Below, piece by piece: positions 18,533-28,057 of a stretch of DNA of 64,000 nucleotides. The notes under the pieces are model-generated. The model was given only the letters and a program-made list of their open reading frames with translations. It was not told the origin of the DNA and ran no database searches. Position 1 is the first letter of the stretch, and every line of letters starts with the position of its first letter. A program made the translations under genes and the position numbers. The stretch comes from Burkholderiaceae bacterium (GTDB taxonomy: Bacteria > Pseudomonadota > Gammaproteobacteria > Burkholderiales > Burkholderiaceae_B). The stretch spans positions 1-64,000 of the forward strand of contig JAMNXR010000015.1 in the NCBI GenBank assembly GCA_023653055.1, in the 5' to 3' direction.

Positions 18533-19312
18533 ATGCAACTTGCCACCTGGAACGTCAACTCTCTCAAGGTTCGCCTGCCCCAAGTACTCGACTGGTTATC
18601 CGTCAATCCAGTCGATGCACTCTGCTTGCAGGAACTCAAACTCGATCACGACAAGTTTCCTCTCGAAGCTTTTACCGAGATTGGTTATCACGCTGCGTGG
18701 ACCGGGCAAAAAACCTACAACGGCGTAGCCGTCATTTCTCGCCAGCCAGGCGAACATATTGTGCGCAATATCCCTGGCTTTGAGGATCCCCAGCAACGCA
18801 TCGTTGCCGTCTCCCTTCCCTTTGGAGATCGGTCGATACGCGTTATTTGTGCTTACTGTCCAAATGGCCAGGCTGTGGATAGCGAAAAATATGTTTATAA
18901 ACTCTCGTGGTTTAAAGCACTGGAGCAATGGCTTGCACAAGAAAAAGCCGCGCACGATTACATCACCATTCTCGGCGATTACAACATCGCACCAGCGGAT
19001 GAAGATGTGCATGATCCGGCCAAATGGGTAGGACAAATTTTAGTCTCTCCTCCTGAGCGTGCGGCACTCACCTCCCTGCTCAGTCTGGATTTTCACGATG
19101 CATTTAGACTGTTTGAGCAACCACCAAAATCCTTTAGTTGGTGGGACTACAGAATGAATGGCTTTAAGCGCAACGCGGGCATGCGTATCGATCATGTGTT
19201 GCTCTCTGGCTCGCTGGTGCCGTATTGCACAGCTTGCGTGATCGACAAAGGGCCGCGCGCGCTCGAGCAACCCTCTGATCATGCGCCCGTGATCGCCACG
19301 CTTAAACTCTAA
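18533..19312 (+). CDS. xth: Exodeoxyribonuclease III
   Basis: Apurinic-site endonuclease and 3'-5' exonuclease of base excision repair. 259 residues. Visible: WNVNSLKVRLPQVLDWL, LQELKLDHDKFP (metal Glu), GDYNIAPADEDVHDP (catalytic Asp/Asn), GMRIDHVLLS and the C-terminal SDHAPV with the catalytic His. It starts 47 bases after the alr stop. Confidence 0.94.
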   Translation: MQLATWNVNSLKVRLPQVLDWLSVNPVDALCLQELKLDHDKFPLEAFTEIGYHAAWTGQKTYNGVAVISRQPGEHIVRNIPGFEDPQQRIVAVSLPFGDRSIRVICAYCPNGQAVDSEKYVYKLSWFKALEQWLAQEKAAHDYITILGDYNIAPADEDVHDPAKWVGQILVSPPERAALTSLLSLDFHDAFRLFEQPPKSFSWWDYRMNGFKRNAGMRIDHVLLSGSLVPYCTACVIDKGPRALEQPSDHAPVIATLKL

Positions 19313-19336
19313 TGACCTGATTGCAACGCCCATCCT

Positions 19337-20191
19337 ATGCAAACTCCCCTCCCCTTAGCCCTAGATCACACGGTCATTAACGTCCACTTTGAACTGGATC
19401 GTGCCCAGGCGATTTTCGAGTCGCTGGGTTTCTCACTCACGCCACGTGGACGTCACTCCTTAGGCTCAATCAATCACTTGATCGTGCTTGCGGATGATTA
19501 TGTCGAAATTGTCGGGTTACCAACTGATACCGATGTGTTGAGGCAAGAGGTTTTGGACAGTCCTGTCGGCATCGATGGGCTGGTGTTTCAAACGACCAAT
19601 GCAGACCAGACCTACCAAGCCCTCACGCAAGCCAAGCGTGCCATCCAACCCGTGCAGGCCTTTTCGCGCCCGGTTGAACTAGATGGTGCGAGCTTTGCCG
19701 CGCGCTTTCGCACCACACGGTTTGAGTCGGGTACGTTCCCAGCAGGTAGGGTCTATTTTTGCCAGCACCTGACACCCGAGCTCGTGTGGCGCAAAGAGTG
19801 GCAGTCTCATACCAACAAAGTTGTTCGTACCGCCGCATTTTTGATCGTCTCCCAAGATCCAACGACTGAAGCTAAAAAATATCTTGAAGCGTCGGGCGGG
19901 ACACTAAATAAAGGCGCCCATGGCGAATGGCGTATCCAAGCTAAAAAATATTCACTGGTATTGGTCTCACCCGCCCAATATCTGGAATGCTACGGACCGC
20001 TTATGAACGCGCACAGAACAAGAAAAAGTTTTTTTGGTGCGATTGCGCTGCAAACAACGGACCTCAAGGCCGTCAAAGAACGCCTCGCGCTCACCCAGCA
20101 ACGATTTCCCGAAGTCGTGTGGCGTGAACAACCAGACCGAATTTCTGTTGCCATACCTGACTTCAACACGCTCATAGATTTTGTTCAATAA
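19337..20191 (+). CDS. Glyoxalase-like VOC-superfamily protein
   Basis: 284 residues. The N-terminal DHTVINVHFELDRAQAIFESLGF and NHLIVLADDYVEIVG fit the first half of a vicinal-oxygen-chelate domain of the Glyoxalase_3 type (about 5-180), with H11 as a possible metal ligand and E residues near 56. The C-terminal third is less conserved. Members are metal enzymes or binding proteins of unknown substrate. It follows xth after 24 bases and precedes a GST gene, so a detoxification role is possible but unproven. Confidence 0.75.
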   Translation: MQTPLPLALDHTVINVHFELDRAQAIFESLGFSLTPRGRHSLGSINHLIVLADDYVEIVGLPTDTDVLRQEVLDSPVGIDGLVFQTTNADQTYQALTQAKRAIQPVQAFSRPVELDGASFAARFRTTRFESGTFPAGRVYFCQHLTPELVWRKEWQSHTNKVVRTAAFLIVSQDPTTEAKKYLEASGGTLNKGAHGEWRIQAKKYSLVLVSPAQYLECYGPLMNAHRTRKSFFGAIALQTTDLKAVKERLALTQQRFPEVVWREQPDRISVAIPDFNTLIDFVQ

Positions 20192-20233
20192 TCACATCAA
20201 CGACCCGCCAACTTCATTTGGGAAAATAAAAAA

Positions 20234-20854
20234 ATGTTAACAATCTGGGGACGCATTACCTCTATCAACGTGCGTAAGGCAGTTTGGACCGCGCAAGAGC
20301 TTGGCCTAGCGTTTAAGCGCATTGATGCCGGTGGTGCCTTTGGGGTCAACAAAACGCCCGAATATATCGCCATGAACCCAAACTCTGTCGTGCCAACGCT
20401 TGTTGAGGGCGACTTTAGCTTGTGGGAGTCAAATGTGATTGTGCGCTACCTCTGCGCCAAGCACTCATTTGGACACTTATATCCTAGCGATCTACAAGCA
20501 CGTTTTAATGCTGAGCGGTGGATGGATTGGCAACAAACCACCTTTAGCCCCTCCGGTCGCGATGCGTTTTGGCAACTCATCCGTATCCCAGAGCCTGACC
20601 GTGATATGAAAAAAGTAGAAGCCTCCATCGCCGGGACTGAAATCTTGCTTGACAGATTTGAGGCGCATTTGAGCACCACCGAATATGTAGCCGGCAAAAC
20701 ACTCACCATGGCAGATATTCCAATGGCGTGCGAAATTCACCGTTGGTTTGGACTCAATCTGCCATCAAAATCGAGGCCGCACATTGAGGCGTGGTATGCC
20801 AAGATGCTCGCACGTCCGGGTTCCAAAAATGTCTTTACGCTGCCGCTTTCCTAA
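20234..20854 (+). CDS. Glutathione S-transferase family protein
   Basis: 206 residues: thioredoxin-fold N-terminal domain (about 1-80) with the cis-Pro motif NPNSVVPTL and the glutathione-contact SNVIVRYL, then an all-helical C-terminal domain (about 90-200) containing AGKTLTMADIPMACEI, the N-capping box of GSTs. The N-terminal segment GRITSINVRKAVW suggests a Ser-type active site and resembles the YfcG/theta-like bacterial group. Likely cytoplasmic detoxification; substrate not known. Confidence 0.9.
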   Translation: MLTIWGRITSINVRKAVWTAQELGLAFKRIDAGGAFGVNKTPEYIAMNPNSVVPTLVEGDFSLWESNVIVRYLCAKHSFGHLYPSDLQARFNAERWMDWQQTTFSPSGRDAFWQLIRIPEPDRDMKKVEASIAGTEILLDRFEAHLSTTEYVAGKTLTMADIPMACEIHRWFGLNLPSKSRPHIEAWYAKMLARPGSKNVFTLPLS

Positions 20855-20970
20855 AGCTGGCTTATCCGCGTTATCTTAGGCATACTGGTGAAAATAAGAA
20901 AATCACTCAGCATGGGTCGGGTGCGAGATCAAGATACTCATTGCTGAACACATCAATCATGGAGCAGACA

Positions 20971-21945
20971 ATGTCAATCATTCATTTTTCCGCACGAACG
21001 ATCACTCTTTTACTCACCGCATTAATCGCCGCCCCATCGTTTGCACAAACGTATCCTAGCCGAGACATTACGTTTATCGTCCCTTACAACCCAGGTGGCT
21101 CGACGGACCCCCTTTCAAGACAATTCTCGACTCAACTGGCCAAAGAGCTCAACGCAACCGTCAACGTGGAAAACAAGCCTGGCGGCTCTGCAACGATTGG
21201 TGTTGGGCAAGTGATTCGTGCCAAACCTGACGGTTACACGATTGGCCTGAGTTCTAACAGCTCTTTGGCGTATCAACCGCTCGTCAACAAAGCGCTGGCG
21301 TGGAAAAGTCCAGCCGATTATCAATCAATCGTCTCCCTTGTTGATATCCCCGCCATCATCACGGTCAAAGCCGACTCGCCCTATAAAACACTTGAGGACT
21401 TGCTCGACGCCGCTCGCAAAAATCCGGGCAAAATTCGTATTGCCGTATCCGGATATCGAACTGCGCCCGACCTTGTGATTCAAGAGCTCAACAAAGTCGC
21501 TAAAGTTAGAATTGCAACGGTTCCTTTTACCGGGGGTGGAGGCGAAGCACTGGTCGCCTTACTCGGCGGTCGTGTTGAGGCCACCTCAGGCTACGCGCCC
21601 ACCGTTCGCTCGCATGTCGATGCAGGAACTGTTCGGGTCTTAGCCTCATTTTCTAAAGGGAAATACGCACAGTTTCCAAATGCCGAATCCGTGGTGCAAG
21701 CGGGCTACAACGTGACGCTACCAGCGGACTACGGAGTCATTGCCCCCAAAGGTATCCCTAAAGAGACCTTGGACAAACTTGTGACCGCCTCGCTAAAAGT
21801 TGCAAACAGCAAGGAGTTTGCTGAGTTTGCACACAAGATGGGGATGATCTTAGATGTGCGTGGTCCGAAAGAAATGGATCAAGAAATGATCGATTACAAG
21901 CAAACCTTTGCAAATTTGATCGAATTTATGAACAAAAAAGAGTAA
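20971..21945 (+). CDS. Bug (TctC-type) tripartite tricarboxylate transporter receptor
   Basis: Periplasmic solute-binding protein. 324 residues from the ATG at 20971, with GGAG ten bases upstream; the protein then begins with a clean signal peptide ending in APSFA-QTYP. The mature part starts YPSRDITFIVPYNPGGSTD and has the Bug ligand-binding features PGGSATIGVGQV and AKPDGYTIGL. Such receptors bind carboxylates and amides, abundant in Bordetella-type genomes. No TctA/TctB membrane genes lie nearby, so this is an orphan receptor. It precedes a strong terminator and a set of catabolic genes that may hint at its ligand. Confidence 0.93.
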   Translation: MSIIHFSARTITLLLTALIAAPSFAQTYPSRDITFIVPYNPGGSTDPLSRQFSTQLAKELNATVNVENKPGGSATIGVGQVIRAKPDGYTIGLSSNSSLAYQPLVNKALAWKSPADYQSIVSLVDIPAIITVKADSPYKTLEDLLDAARKNPGKIRIAVSGYRTAPDLVIQELNKVAKVRIATVPFTGGGGEALVALLGGRVEATSGYAPTVRSHVDAGTVRVLASFSKGKYAQFPNAESVVQAGYNVTLPADYGVIAPKGIPKETLDKLVTASLKVANSKEFAEFAHKMGMILDVRGPKEMDQEMIDYKQTFANLIEFMNKKE

Positions 21946-21972
21946 ATCTTTTGAGCCATGCCGCTGTGGTTA

Positions 21973-22015
21973 TTTAGCCTGAAAAACATCAATTTTTCAG
22001 GCTAAAAACTTTTTT
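21973..22015 (+). terminator. Strong intrinsic terminator after the Bug receptor
   Basis: A perfect 14-bp stem (21973-21986 with 21993-22006), six-base loop, and a T-run at 22010-22015. It separates the receptor gene from the SDR gene that starts at 22061, so the catabolic genes must have their own promoter in the remaining 45 bases. Confidence 0.85.
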
Positions 22016-22060
22016 AGCGCGATTTGGTAAAGTCTGACAATGTAGACGTTTATTCTAATT

Positions 22061-22870
22061 ATGGAGCCAACCTTGTCCTCAACTACCTCTAATAGTCCTG
22101 TTGCGGTTGTCACGGGCGGAGCCCGCGGAATCGGCCTTGCAGTTGCAAAATGGTTTCTCGCCCATGACTACCGCGTCGCGCTACTAGATGTTGAAGCGAC
22201 CACACTCAAAACGACAGAGGCCGAGCTTAATGCCCCCACTCGCGTACTCGCCCTGACCTGCGACATTTCAAAATCCGATCACGTGCAAACAGCCATGGAT
22301 CTGGTTGCGGCAAAATTCGGCCGTATTGACGCTCTTGTGAACAACGCAGGGGTGGCGGTGTTTAAGCCACTCGTAGAAACCACATTCGAAGAGTTCCGCT
22401 ATGTCATGGGCACCAACCTAGATGGTGCATTTTTATGTTCGCAAGCCTGCATTCCCTATATGAAAATTCAAGGCAGCGGCTCGATTGTCAATATTGCCTC
22501 CATTTCAGGCTTGCGCGCTAGCACCTTGCGCGTCGCCTACGGTACGAGTAAGGCTGCAATTATTCACCTCACCAAACAACAAGCTGTCGAGCTCGGTACG
22601 CTCGGTATCCGCTCTAATGTGGTCGCGCCTGGCCCTGTGGATACCGAAATGGCCAAGCTCGTGCACAGCGTCGCGATTCGCTCTGACTATTACGATACGA
22701 TTCCCATGAACCGTTACGCCACAACAGAGGAAATCGCTGAAGCAGTCGGCTTTCTTTGCAGCCCTGCCGCATCCTTCATTAACGGTCAATGTATCGCCGT
22801 CGATGGTGGCTTTGACGCCTCTGGCGTGGGCATTCCTACACTGCGCAAGAGCCAAACCGGCTCGATCTGA
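22061..22870 (+). CDS. Short-chain dehydrogenase/reductase
   Basis: 269-residue classical SDR. Cofactor motif TGGARGIG (18-25), NNAGVA, catalytic S147, Y160 and K164 (YGTSKAA), and the C-terminal INGQCIAVDGGF typical of FabG-like enzymes. It probably oxidises a hydroxyacyl or secondary alcohol with NAD(P)+. First gene of a plus-strand run with a thiolase-like gene (10 bases on) and an acyl-CoA ligase, which suggests a CoA-linked breakdown pathway. Confidence 0.92.
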   Translation: MEPTLSSTTSNSPVAVVTGGARGIGLAVAKWFLAHDYRVALLDVEATTLKTTEAELNAPTRVLALTCDISKSDHVQTAMDLVAAKFGRIDALVNNAGVAVFKPLVETTFEEFRYVMGTNLDGAFLCSQACIPYMKIQGSGSIVNIASISGLRASTLRVAYGTSKAAIIHLTKQQAVELGTLGIRSNVVAPGPVDTEMAKLVHSVAIRSDYYDTIPMNRYATTEEIAEAVGFLCSPAASFINGQCIAVDGGFDASGVGIPTLRKSQTGSI

Positions 22871-22880
22871 GGAGACAGAG

Positions 22881-24047
22881 ATGAAACAACCGTATATCGT
22901 TGGCTGGGGACACACGCCCTTCGGCAAGCTCGACAATATGGACTTTGACCAACTGATTCGTGAGGCCGCATTGCCGGCCATTGCGAGCGCAGGACTCGAG
23001 CCTGGCGATATCGACGGAATTTTTGTCGGTCACTTTAATGCGGGTTTTGTACAACAAGACTTCAGCGCCGCACTCATGAGCATCGCGATTCCTGAGTTTC
23101 GTCACACACCGGCTGTCCGCATGGAAAACGCGTGTGCAACAGGCTCAGCGGCGATCTGGGCCGCTCTGGATGCGCTAGCAAGCGGACGTATTAAACGCGC
23201 ACTCGTCGTTGGCATGGAGAAAATGAACACCCTGCCAAACAAAGAGATTGGCGACATTTTGCTCAAGGCATCATTCGTCAAAGAAGAAGGCCACACTGAA
23301 GGTGGCTTCGCTGGGGTCTTTGGTCAAATTGCAGGTCAGTACTTTGAGCGCTTTGGAGATCAATCAGATGCCTTGGCGGCAATCTCTGCAAAAAATCACG
23401 CCAACGGCATGCACAACCCATATGCCCATATGCGTCGGGATTTAGGATTTGATTTTTGTCGGACACCTTCCGAGAAAAATCCTTTTGTCGCAGGACCGCT
23501 CAAACGTTCGGATTGCTCGCTCGTATCCGACGGAGCCGCGGCTCTCGTGTTATCGAATGAACCCTTGGCAGGTGCCAAAGTTCCAGCCGTTCGGTGGCGC
23601 TCCCGGACTCATGTCAACGAGTTTCTACCTCTTTCAAAACGCGATGCAACGCGCTTTGAGGGTGCTGCGTTGGCTTGGCAAAAAGGGCTTGCCAATGCAG
23701 GGAATACGCTCAACGATTTGAAGTTTGTCGAAACCCACGACTGCTTTACGATCGCCGAAATGCTGGAATACGAAGCCATGGGACTAGCACCTCACGGTCA
23801 GGGTGCACGCGTGATTCTTGAGGGCGTCACGACCAAGGATGGCAAGCTTCCTGTCAATCCTTCTGGCGGACTCAAATCTCGCGGCCACCCTATCGGCGCC
23901 ACGGGTGTTTCACAGCATGTCATGGCTGCTATGCAACTTTCAGGGACCGCGGGGGATATGCAGATTCCTGGCGCCCATATGGGTGCAGTCTTTAATATGG
24001 GCGGTGCAGCGGTCGCCAACTACCTGAGCGTGCTGGAGTCTACGTGA
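22881..24047 (+). CDS. Thiolase-like protein (acetyl-CoA acetyltransferase family)
   Basis: 388 residues from the ATG at 22881, which has GAGGAGACAG upstream. The nucleophile region is ENACATGSAA with C85; the C-terminal part has THDCFTIAEMLEYEAMG and GGLKSRGHPIGATG, with the catalytic His. These are features of the SCP2-type thiolase group rather than FadA, in which the usual CxGG cysteine loop is lost (the end here reads NMGGAAVANYLSV). It may cleave or condense a 3-oxoacyl-CoA, or have a non-canonical role. The stop overlaps the ligase GTG start. Confidence 0.9.
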   Translation: MKQPYIVGWGHTPFGKLDNMDFDQLIREAALPAIASAGLEPGDIDGIFVGHFNAGFVQQDFSAALMSIAIPEFRHTPAVRMENACATGSAAIWAALDALASGRIKRALVVGMEKMNTLPNKEIGDILLKASFVKEEGHTEGGFAGVFGQIAGQYFERFGDQSDALAAISAKNHANGMHNPYAHMRRDLGFDFCRTPSEKNPFVAGPLKRSDCSLVSDGAAALVLSNEPLAGAKVPAVRWRSRTHVNEFLPLSKRDATRFEGAALAWQKGLANAGNTLNDLKFVETHDCFTIAEMLEYEAMGLAPHGQGARVILEGVTTKDGKLPVNPSGGLKSRGHPIGATGVSQHVMAAMQLSGTAGDMQIPGAHMGAVFNMGGAAVANYLSVLEST

Positions 24048-25636
24048 ACGCTGCGCAGTCCATGAACTTGGGGCGGTTACTCACCCATACCGCCCGCTTG
24101 TATCCGCAACGTCCGGCTTTAATCCTGCACGAACAGACGTGGAACTGGCAACAAATCAACGAGCGTGTCAATGCCATGGTCAGCGCCTTGCGCGCGCTTG
24201 GTATCAAAAAGGGGGACCGCATTCTGTTGCAGTCCAGGAATAATCTCCAGACCTTTGAAAACAGTTGGACCGCGTTCAAACTTGGCTGTGTTTGGGTACC
24301 GACTAATTTTCGACTGACGCCACCAGAGGTCGCTTATCTCGGCGCATCAAGCGGCGCTGTTGTCATGATTGTGGAGGATTGCTTTCACGCGCATACAGAC
24401 GCAGTCAAAGCGGCCTCGGACAGTTTGAAACATATTATTGTGATTGGTCAGCCCCGGCCGGAAGAGTTGTCCTACGAAGCCTTGATCACCCAACATCTCG
24501 GGGCGACTGACGCAGAGGAAACTGTCACCTATGACGATCCTCTTTGGTTTTTTTACACGTCAGGCACAACCGGAAAACCTAAGGCAGGTATCCTCACGCA
24601 CGGGCAGATGGCGTTTGTCGTCAACAATCATCTAGCAGACCTGATCCCTGGCACAACGGAAGAAGACTGCTCGATTGCAGTGGCCCCTCTTTCGCACGGT
24701 GCGGGCATTCACGCCCTGCTCAACGTCGCGCGGGGCGCTGCAACCATTTTATTACCAAGCGAAAAGCTTGACCCAGCCGTTTTTTGGCAAGCGGTAGAGC
24801 GTTATCGCGTGACCAATCTGTTTACGGTCCCGACCATCATCAAAATGCTGGTAGAGCACCCTGCTGTTGATGCCTATGATCACAGTTCTTTGCGATACGT
24901 GATTTATGCAGGGGCTCCCATGTATCGGGCTGATCAGAAACTCGCATTGCACAAGCTCGGCAAGGTCCTTGTTCAATATTTCGGTTTAGGCGAGGTCACA
25001 GGAAACATTACCGTTCTCCCCCGCGAAATGCACAGCGCGGATGATGCGGACCCCAATGCAAATATTGGCTCTTGCGGTCGTCCACGGGTAGGAATGGAAG
25101 TTGCCATCCTGAACGACAAACTTGAGTCTGTTCCGGCAGGCGAAATCGGTGAAATCTGTTGCCGTGGTCCTGCGGTATTTGCTGGGTATCATGGCAATGC
25201 AGAAGCCACCACCAAAGCGTTGCGAGGCGGTTGGTTTCACACGGGCGACCTCGGCCGCATGGACGCACGCGGCTTGCTCTACATCACGGGTCGCGAATCG
25301 GACATGTATATTTCGGGTGGTTCGAACGTCTATCCCCGCGAAGTGGAAGAAGTACTACTTACACACCCAGGGGTCGCGGAAATCGCCATCCTAGGTGTTC
25401 CAGATGAAAAGTGGGGAGAAATTGGTGTGGCCGTCATTGTGAGGCGTGATGGTACACCTAGCGTTGAGGCACCTGAGTTGCTCGGTCATCTCGAAGGACG
25501 ATGCGCCAAGTATCGCTGGCCTAGGCATTTTGTATTCTGGGAGTCGATGCCCAAATCCGGTTACGGAAAAATCGTTAAAAAAGATATCAAAGCGCTGTTA
25601 ATCGAGCGCGGCGAAATCACTGTCGTTACTCAATAA
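24044..25636 (+). CDS. Acyl-CoA synthetase (AMP-binding family)
   Basis: 530 residues. ATP motif YTSGTTGKPKAG starts at Y171; further motifs GLGEVTG, GWFHTGDLGRMD, and the C-terminal SGYGKIVKKDI with the catalytic lysine. It activates a carboxylic acid to its CoA ester via the acyl-adenylate. The GTG at 24044 overlaps the thiolase stop (GTGA) and has GGAG seven bases upstream; an ATG at 24062 is an alternative. The substrate is not predictable from sequence, but ligase, SDR and thiolase together look like a short beta-oxidation-like module. Confidence 0.93.
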   Translation: MNAAQSMNLGRLLTHTARLYPQRPALILHEQTWNWQQINERVNAMVSALRALGIKKGDRILLQSRNNLQTFENSWTAFKLGCVWVPTNFRLTPPEVAYLGASSGAVVMIVEDCFHAHTDAVKAASDSLKHIIVIGQPRPEELSYEALITQHLGATDAEETVTYDDPLWFFYTSGTTGKPKAGILTHGQMAFVVNNHLADLIPGTTEEDCSIAVAPLSHGAGIHALLNVARGAATILLPSEKLDPAVFWQAVERYRVTNLFTVPTIIKMLVEHPAVDAYDHSSLRYVIYAGAPMYRADQKLALHKLGKVLVQYFGLGEVTGNITVLPREMHSADDADPNANIGSCGRPRVGMEVAILNDKLESVPAGEIGEICCRGPAVFAGYHGNAEATTKALRGGWFHTGDLGRMDARGLLYITGRESDMYISGGSNVYPREVEEVLLTHPGVAEIAILGVPDEKWGEIGVAVIVRRDGTPSVEAPELLGHLEGRCAKYRWPRHFVFWESMPKSGYGKIVKKDIKALLIERGEITVVTQ

Positions 25637-25665
25637 TCACCTTCACTAGATTGCTCTCGATTCAC

Positions 25666-26643
25666 ATGCAGCCTCACATTGTTTTTCTCACGCCCATGGC
25701 GACACCGACGATTGACGTCGTACGCACACTCAAGCCCGCAGGTTTCACCATTGCGTTTGCGCAAACAAATGACTGCGCCGAACACCTTGAGATCGCGCGC
25801 AATGCCGATGTGATCATGGCGGCGGGAACGTTTGTTACCGCCGAGATGATCGCACAGGCTCCTCGCTTAAAGCTGATTCAGAAATGGGGAATAGGCGTGG
25901 ATAAAATTGATCTTGATGCGGCTCGGCGCGCCGGAGTCACTGTTGCCATTACTGCAGGGGCTACGTCCATTCCTGTTTCTGAGCATACCTTGATGCTGAT
26001 GTTGGCCACCTCGCGCCGACTGCCACTCGCGCACCGCAGCTTACAAGAAAGCAAATGGATCGCCTCAGAGCTTCGTACCGTCTGTGCCAAACTGGATGGC
26101 AAAACCGTCGGACTATTTGGCTTTGGCAACATCGCGCGCTTTGTTGCAAAACGCCTCAGTGGCTTTGACGTCAATATTCTCTACCATAGCCGTTCGCGCC
26201 TAGATTCCGCAATCGAACAGCAATTTAACGTGCGCTACGTAGACTTTGATACCCTGCTCTCACAAAGCGACATTTTGAGTCTGCACGCCCCACTCACCGA
26301 ACAAACCAAGCACCTCTTTAATGCCCACACGTTTAACAAGATGAAACGTGGTGCGATGTTGATTAATACCGCGAGAGGTGAGCTAATCGACGAGGCCGCT
26401 TTGGTGGATGCTTTACGCTCAGGTCAACTATCGAGCGCCGGTCTTGATACCTTTGAAGGTGAGCCTCCCCGTGCCGACCATCCCTTGCTCCACATGGATC
26501 AGGTCGTCGCCACCCCCCATTCGGCGGGCGGCGTGTATGACAACGTTCCACACATCGTGGGTCATATGTTCCGCAATATAGAGCTTTATTTCAACAATCA
26601 AACGCTAGATGCTGCTGACCTCATCGTGTCACCCTCGCACTAG
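25666..26643 (+). CDS. D-isomer-specific 2-hydroxyacid dehydrogenase
   Basis: 325 residues from the ATG at 25666. NAD-binding motif GLFGFGNIARFVAKRL in the middle, catalytic Arg in NTARGELID, Glu in EGEPPRADHP and His in ATPHSAGG. These enzymes reduce 2-oxo acids or oxidise D-2-hydroxy acids. It lies 29 bases after the ligase stop, then an aldolase follows, so it may belong to the same pathway. No clear ribosome binding site was seen. A related enzyme is encoded at 36007. Confidence 0.9.
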   Translation: MQPHIVFLTPMATPTIDVVRTLKPAGFTIAFAQTNDCAEHLEIARNADVIMAAGTFVTAEMIAQAPRLKLIQKWGIGVDKIDLDAARRAGVTVAITAGATSIPVSEHTLMLMLATSRRLPLAHRSLQESKWIASELRTVCAKLDGKTVGLFGFGNIARFVAKRLSGFDVNILYHSRSRLDSAIEQQFNVRYVDFDTLLSQSDILSLHAPLTEQTKHLFNAHTFNKMKRGAMLINTARGELIDEAALVDALRSGQLSSAGLDTFEGEPPRADHPLLHMDQVVATPHSAGGVYDNVPHIVGHMFRNIELYFNNQTLDAADLIVSPSH

Positions 26644-26676
26644 GGTAAGATTTCAATAGAAAATAAACAGGAGATT

Positions 26677-27468
26677 ATGGTGAGCGGCAAATTTTCTACA
26701 CAGTTTGAGCCCCTAAATGGCAAGGTCAGCTCTGAAGAGTGGGAAACGCGCGTGACGCTTGCGGCTTGCTATCGTTTGATGGACAAGTACGGCATGACCG
26801 ATATGATTTACAACCATATCACTGCTCGCATTCCTGGCACAGAAGATTTGTTGATTAACCTGTATGGCTTGCTCTACAAGGAAATCACTGCATCGAGTCT
26901 GGTCCGCATCACTGTCGAAGGTGAGATTGTACGTAAGCCCGACACAGACTACGGCATCAACAAAAGCGGCTATGTGATCCATGGTTGCATCCATACAGCT
27001 CGACCCGATATCGGCTGCGTCATTCATACGCATACACGCGCCGGAATGGCTGTGGCGTCGATGGAGTGTGGTTTGTTGCCGATGACGCAAACATCGAGTC
27101 GCTTTAACAACCACATCGGTTACCACGACTTTAATGGACCGGCGATTGATTTAGCGGAGCGTGAGAGCCTTGTACAGGACTTAGGTCAGCATAACGCCTT
27201 GATTTTGCGTAATCATGGTTTATTAACCAGCGGCGCTTCTGTCCCTCAGGCCTTTAACTTAATGTATCAACTTGAGATGTCTTGCCGTGCGCAAGTCGAT
27301 GCGATGGCAGCCGGTGCGGCCTTATCGCTCCCACCCAAAGAAATTTTAGAGAAATCCGCACACCTGTATCAACCTGGTGTGCGTCGACCCTATGGAGAGC
27401 TCGAGTGGCACGCCATGCTCAGGCTCTTGGATGCAGAGCCGGGCGGCTACCCGCTCTATACGTCTTAA
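26677..27468 (+). CDS. Class II aldolase/adducin family protein
   Basis: 263 residues, one domain of the fuculose-phosphate aldolase/adducin family. Zinc ligand motif HTHTRAGMAV and LRNHGLLT are visible; the early segment DMIYNHITARIPG is also typical. Members cleave or decarboxylate hydroxyacids or sugar phosphates; the substrate here is unknown. AGGAG lies five bases before the ATG. It is the last gene of the plus-strand catabolic run and ends in a bidirectional terminator. Confidence 0.9.
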   Translation: MVSGKFSTQFEPLNGKVSSEEWETRVTLAACYRLMDKYGMTDMIYNHITARIPGTEDLLINLYGLLYKEITASSLVRITVEGEIVRKPDTDYGINKSGYVIHGCIHTARPDIGCVIHTHTRAGMAVASMECGLLPMTQTSSRFNNHIGYHDFNGPAIDLAERESLVQDLGQHNALILRNHGLLTSGASVPQAFNLMYQLEMSCRAQVDAMAAGAALSLPPKEILEKSAHLYQPGVRRPYGELEWHAMLRLLDAEPGGYPLYTS

Positions 27469-27480
27469 TTCACTTCGCTC

Positions 27481-27504
27481 AAAAATGCCCTCACGGGCAT
27501 TTTT
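27481..27504. terminator. Bidirectional terminator between convergent genes
   Basis: A symmetrical 10-bp stem (AAAAATGCCC / GGGCATTTTT) with a four-base loop works for both the aldolase gene (plus) and the carboxymuconolactone-decarboxylase-like gene (minus), whose TAA stop lies at its edge (27504-27506). Confidence 0.8.
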
Positions 27505-28028
27505 TATCGGACGTCGTGCGAATGAATTTGCAAGGCTTCCAAAAAGCGTGAAACCATGTTGTAAGCGCCGATGGTCGCCGTCAACTCGACGATCAGGCGC
27601 TCGCTCAGCAGTGCCTTGACACCTGCAAACACTTCGGGAGAGACATGAATCTCTTTGGTCATTGCATCCGCATACGCGAGCACGGCACGCTGTGTCGGAT
27701 CAAACTGTTTGGACGCCTGCCACTCAACTAAATCATCGAGTTGTGCTTGAGTGACGCCCTCACGCAAGGCAATCGGCGCATGTTGTTCTGCTTCGTAGGG
27801 TGCGCCGTTCACAATTGCAATCCGCATAATCACAAGCTCGCGCAACGCACCAGGCAAAGAACTTTGCTGACGAATAGCAGTGAGATAGTTAAGCCAGCCA
27901 CTTGCCACAGGAGGGCTATGCAACAGCATCTGATAAAGATGCAAGACGCTGCCGCGCTCTGCGGTGATCCGGTCAACCAAGGGTTTTGCTTCGGGATTGC
28001 TTAAGTCTGCGTAAGGAATGCGAGCCAT
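27504..28028 (-). CDS. Carboxymuconolactone decarboxylase / AhpD-like family protein
   Basis: 174 residues. The stretch LRELVIMRIAIVNGAPYEAEQHAPIALREG is the CMD core helix region, here cut to its recognisable parts (LRELVIMR, YEAEQHA, EGVTQAQLDDL). The AhpD CxxC is absent: the usual cysteines are replaced around NGAPYEAE, so it is not a peroxidase of the AhpD type. It could be a lactone decarboxylase or gamma-carboxymuconolactone-like enzyme. Same strand as the dehydrogenase gene upstream (29 bases), so possibly one operon. Confidence 0.82.
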   Translation of the reverse strand: MARIPYADLSNPEAKPLVDRITAERGSVLHLYQMLLHSPPVASGWLNYLTAIRQQSSLPGALRELVIMRIAIVNGAPYEAEQHAPIALREGVTQAQLDDLVEWQASKQFDPTQRAVLAYADAMTKEIHVSPEVFAGVKALLSERLIVELTATIGAYNMVSRFLEALQIHSHDVR

Positions 28029-28057
28029 GGAATTGTTCTCAACAGAATAAAAATAAC

